From the NCBI GenBank assembly GCA_963723495.1, contig CAVRQR010000009.1, positions 558,001 through 622,000 of the forward strand: a stretch of 64,000 nt of DNA, given 5' to 3'. Position 1 is the first letter of the stretch. Each line of letters starts with the position of its first letter. Below the pieces are notes generated by a model that worked only from the letters and a program-made list of their open reading frames with translations, was not told the origin of the DNA and made no database searches. This document shows positions 63,410 through 64,000 of the stretch, in pieces. The translations under genes were made by a program, and so were the position numbers. The stretch is from Gp6-AA40 sp963723495 (lineage in GTDB: Bacteria > Acidobacteriota > Vicinamibacteria > Vicinamibacterales > UBA2999).

Positions 63410-64000
63410 TCATCGCAGCAGGTCCGCCGGCGGCGCGACGACTTTCAGGTGCAGTGCGCTCTCGCCGAGTCCGTCGAGCGACAGAGGCGCTGCTGATGAC
63501 CACAGACGCTGGAGCACATCGGGGTCCGTCCACGCTCTGTTTGGCAGTGACGTTACGGCGACGACGCGATAGTTGGCGATTGGCAGTCCATCGATCTCGT
63601 AGCCGCCCTGCGGTCGCGAGAATGTCGTGTGGATCGAGCTCGTGTTCGTCCATCGTGCGCGGTTGTCGGGAAAGATGATCACGAGCGCGTTCGACACCGG
63701 ACGCGCTGAGCGATCCGTCACCGTCCCCGTAAGCCGGCTGACGCGATCGGACAGCGTGATCTCCAGTCGCCGCTGGCCGCCCTGCGCCAGATCGAACGAC
63801 GCATCGGTGACGTCGACGCCGTCCAGCTGCGCCGATTTCACGAACCATCGCGGCGGCAACCCGCCGATCCCCAGATTCATCAGGCCCGTGCCGCTGCGCA
63901 TCAGGAATCTGCCGTTGCTTTCGACTTTCGTGGACCCGGCGCCGTGGAAACCGGCCGAACTGGTGCGCTGCACCGTATTGATCCGCAGTTCGGATGGATC
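63410..64000 (-). CDS. carboxypeptidase-regulatory-like domain protein (partial, runs off the window)
   Basis: The frame is open to the right edge, and its visible end is 196 residues. It holds YxV-type beta-sandwich repeats: ITLSDRVSRLTGTVTDRSA, ARPVSNALVIIFPDNRARWT, GGYEIDGLPIANYRVVAV and LSLDGLGESALHLKVVAPP. These match the CarboxypepD_reg-like (prealbumin-type) domains that often occur in large exported acidobacterial proteins. The start codon and N-terminal domains lie outside. It converges on pabB. Confidence 0.72.
   Translation of the reverse strand, partial: DPSELRINTVQRTSSAGFHGAGSTKVESNGRFLMRSGTGLMNLGIGGLPPRWFVKSAQLDGVDVTDASFDLAQGGQRRLEITLSDRVSRLTGTVTDRSARPVSNALVIIFPDNRARWTNTSSIHTTFSRPQGGYEIDGLPIANYRVVAVTSLPNRAWTDPDVLQRLWSSAAPLSLDGLGESALHLKVVAPPADLLR

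Overview
The window is GC-rich DNA that looks like a soil or sediment Acidobacteriota, most likely class Vicinamibacteria (inference). The reasons are tandem TonB-dependent receptors with a carboxypeptidase-regulatory-like N-terminal domain, paired DUF1592/DUF1552 proteins with ankyrin neighbours, many secreted PQQ, NHL and SMP-30 propellers, and an MFS-type spermidine-synthase fusion. No rRNA or tRNA gene was seen.

Layout. 1-6.7 kb: the end of one TonB receptor, a heavily frameshifted second and a nearly intact third. 6.7-15.0 kb, mostly minus: a PQQ sugar dehydrogenase, a tannase-type esterase, an NHL propeller with an orphan ModA-like binding protein, an alpha/beta hydrolase and an amidohydrolase. 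15.1-21.3 kb: a tight operon mch / RimK-like ATP-grasp / CitG-like / 6-pyruvoyl-tetrahydropterin-synthase-like, then a cytochrome-PQQ dehydrogenase and a HisA-like gene. 21.4-43.6 kb: secreted hydrolases plus two parallel operons DUF1592-DUF1552-ankyrin-variable enzyme. 43.7-46.3 kb: a PLP decarboxylase and the hydantoinase-like H4MPT-linked protein. 49.3-50.6 kb: an MfnE-like kinase facing MfnB. 52.9-58.7 kb: a flavin monooxygenase, a GxxExxY nuclease-fold gene between two 249-bp direct repeats, a spermidine-synthase fusion and decayed remnants. 59.0-63.3 kb: an SDR, a pterin carbinolamine dehydratase, a dihydropteroate-synthase-related protein and pabB. The window ends inside a carboxypeptidase-regulatory-like gene.

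The main theme is a dispersed tetrahydromethanopterin (H4MPT) and methanofuran island. About twelve genes in five blocks sit among secreted oxidoreductases, esterases and receptors that suggest degradation of plant polymers and aromatics. A plausible joint role is oxidation or detoxification of formaldehyde released from methoxylated compounds (inference). The genes fae, mtdA/B and fhc are not in the window.

A second theme is a set of inverted short-period arrays. They are degenerate tandem units of 7, 8 or 9 nt, usually followed by their reverse complement. They lie at gene boundaries, and one array plus two smaller hairpins lie in frame inside three H4MPT-block genes. The window also carries roughly 30 single-base frameshifts, including in genes expected to be functional. 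Uncorrected assembly indels are therefore a serious possibility, and frameshifted genes are annotated here as joined loci.
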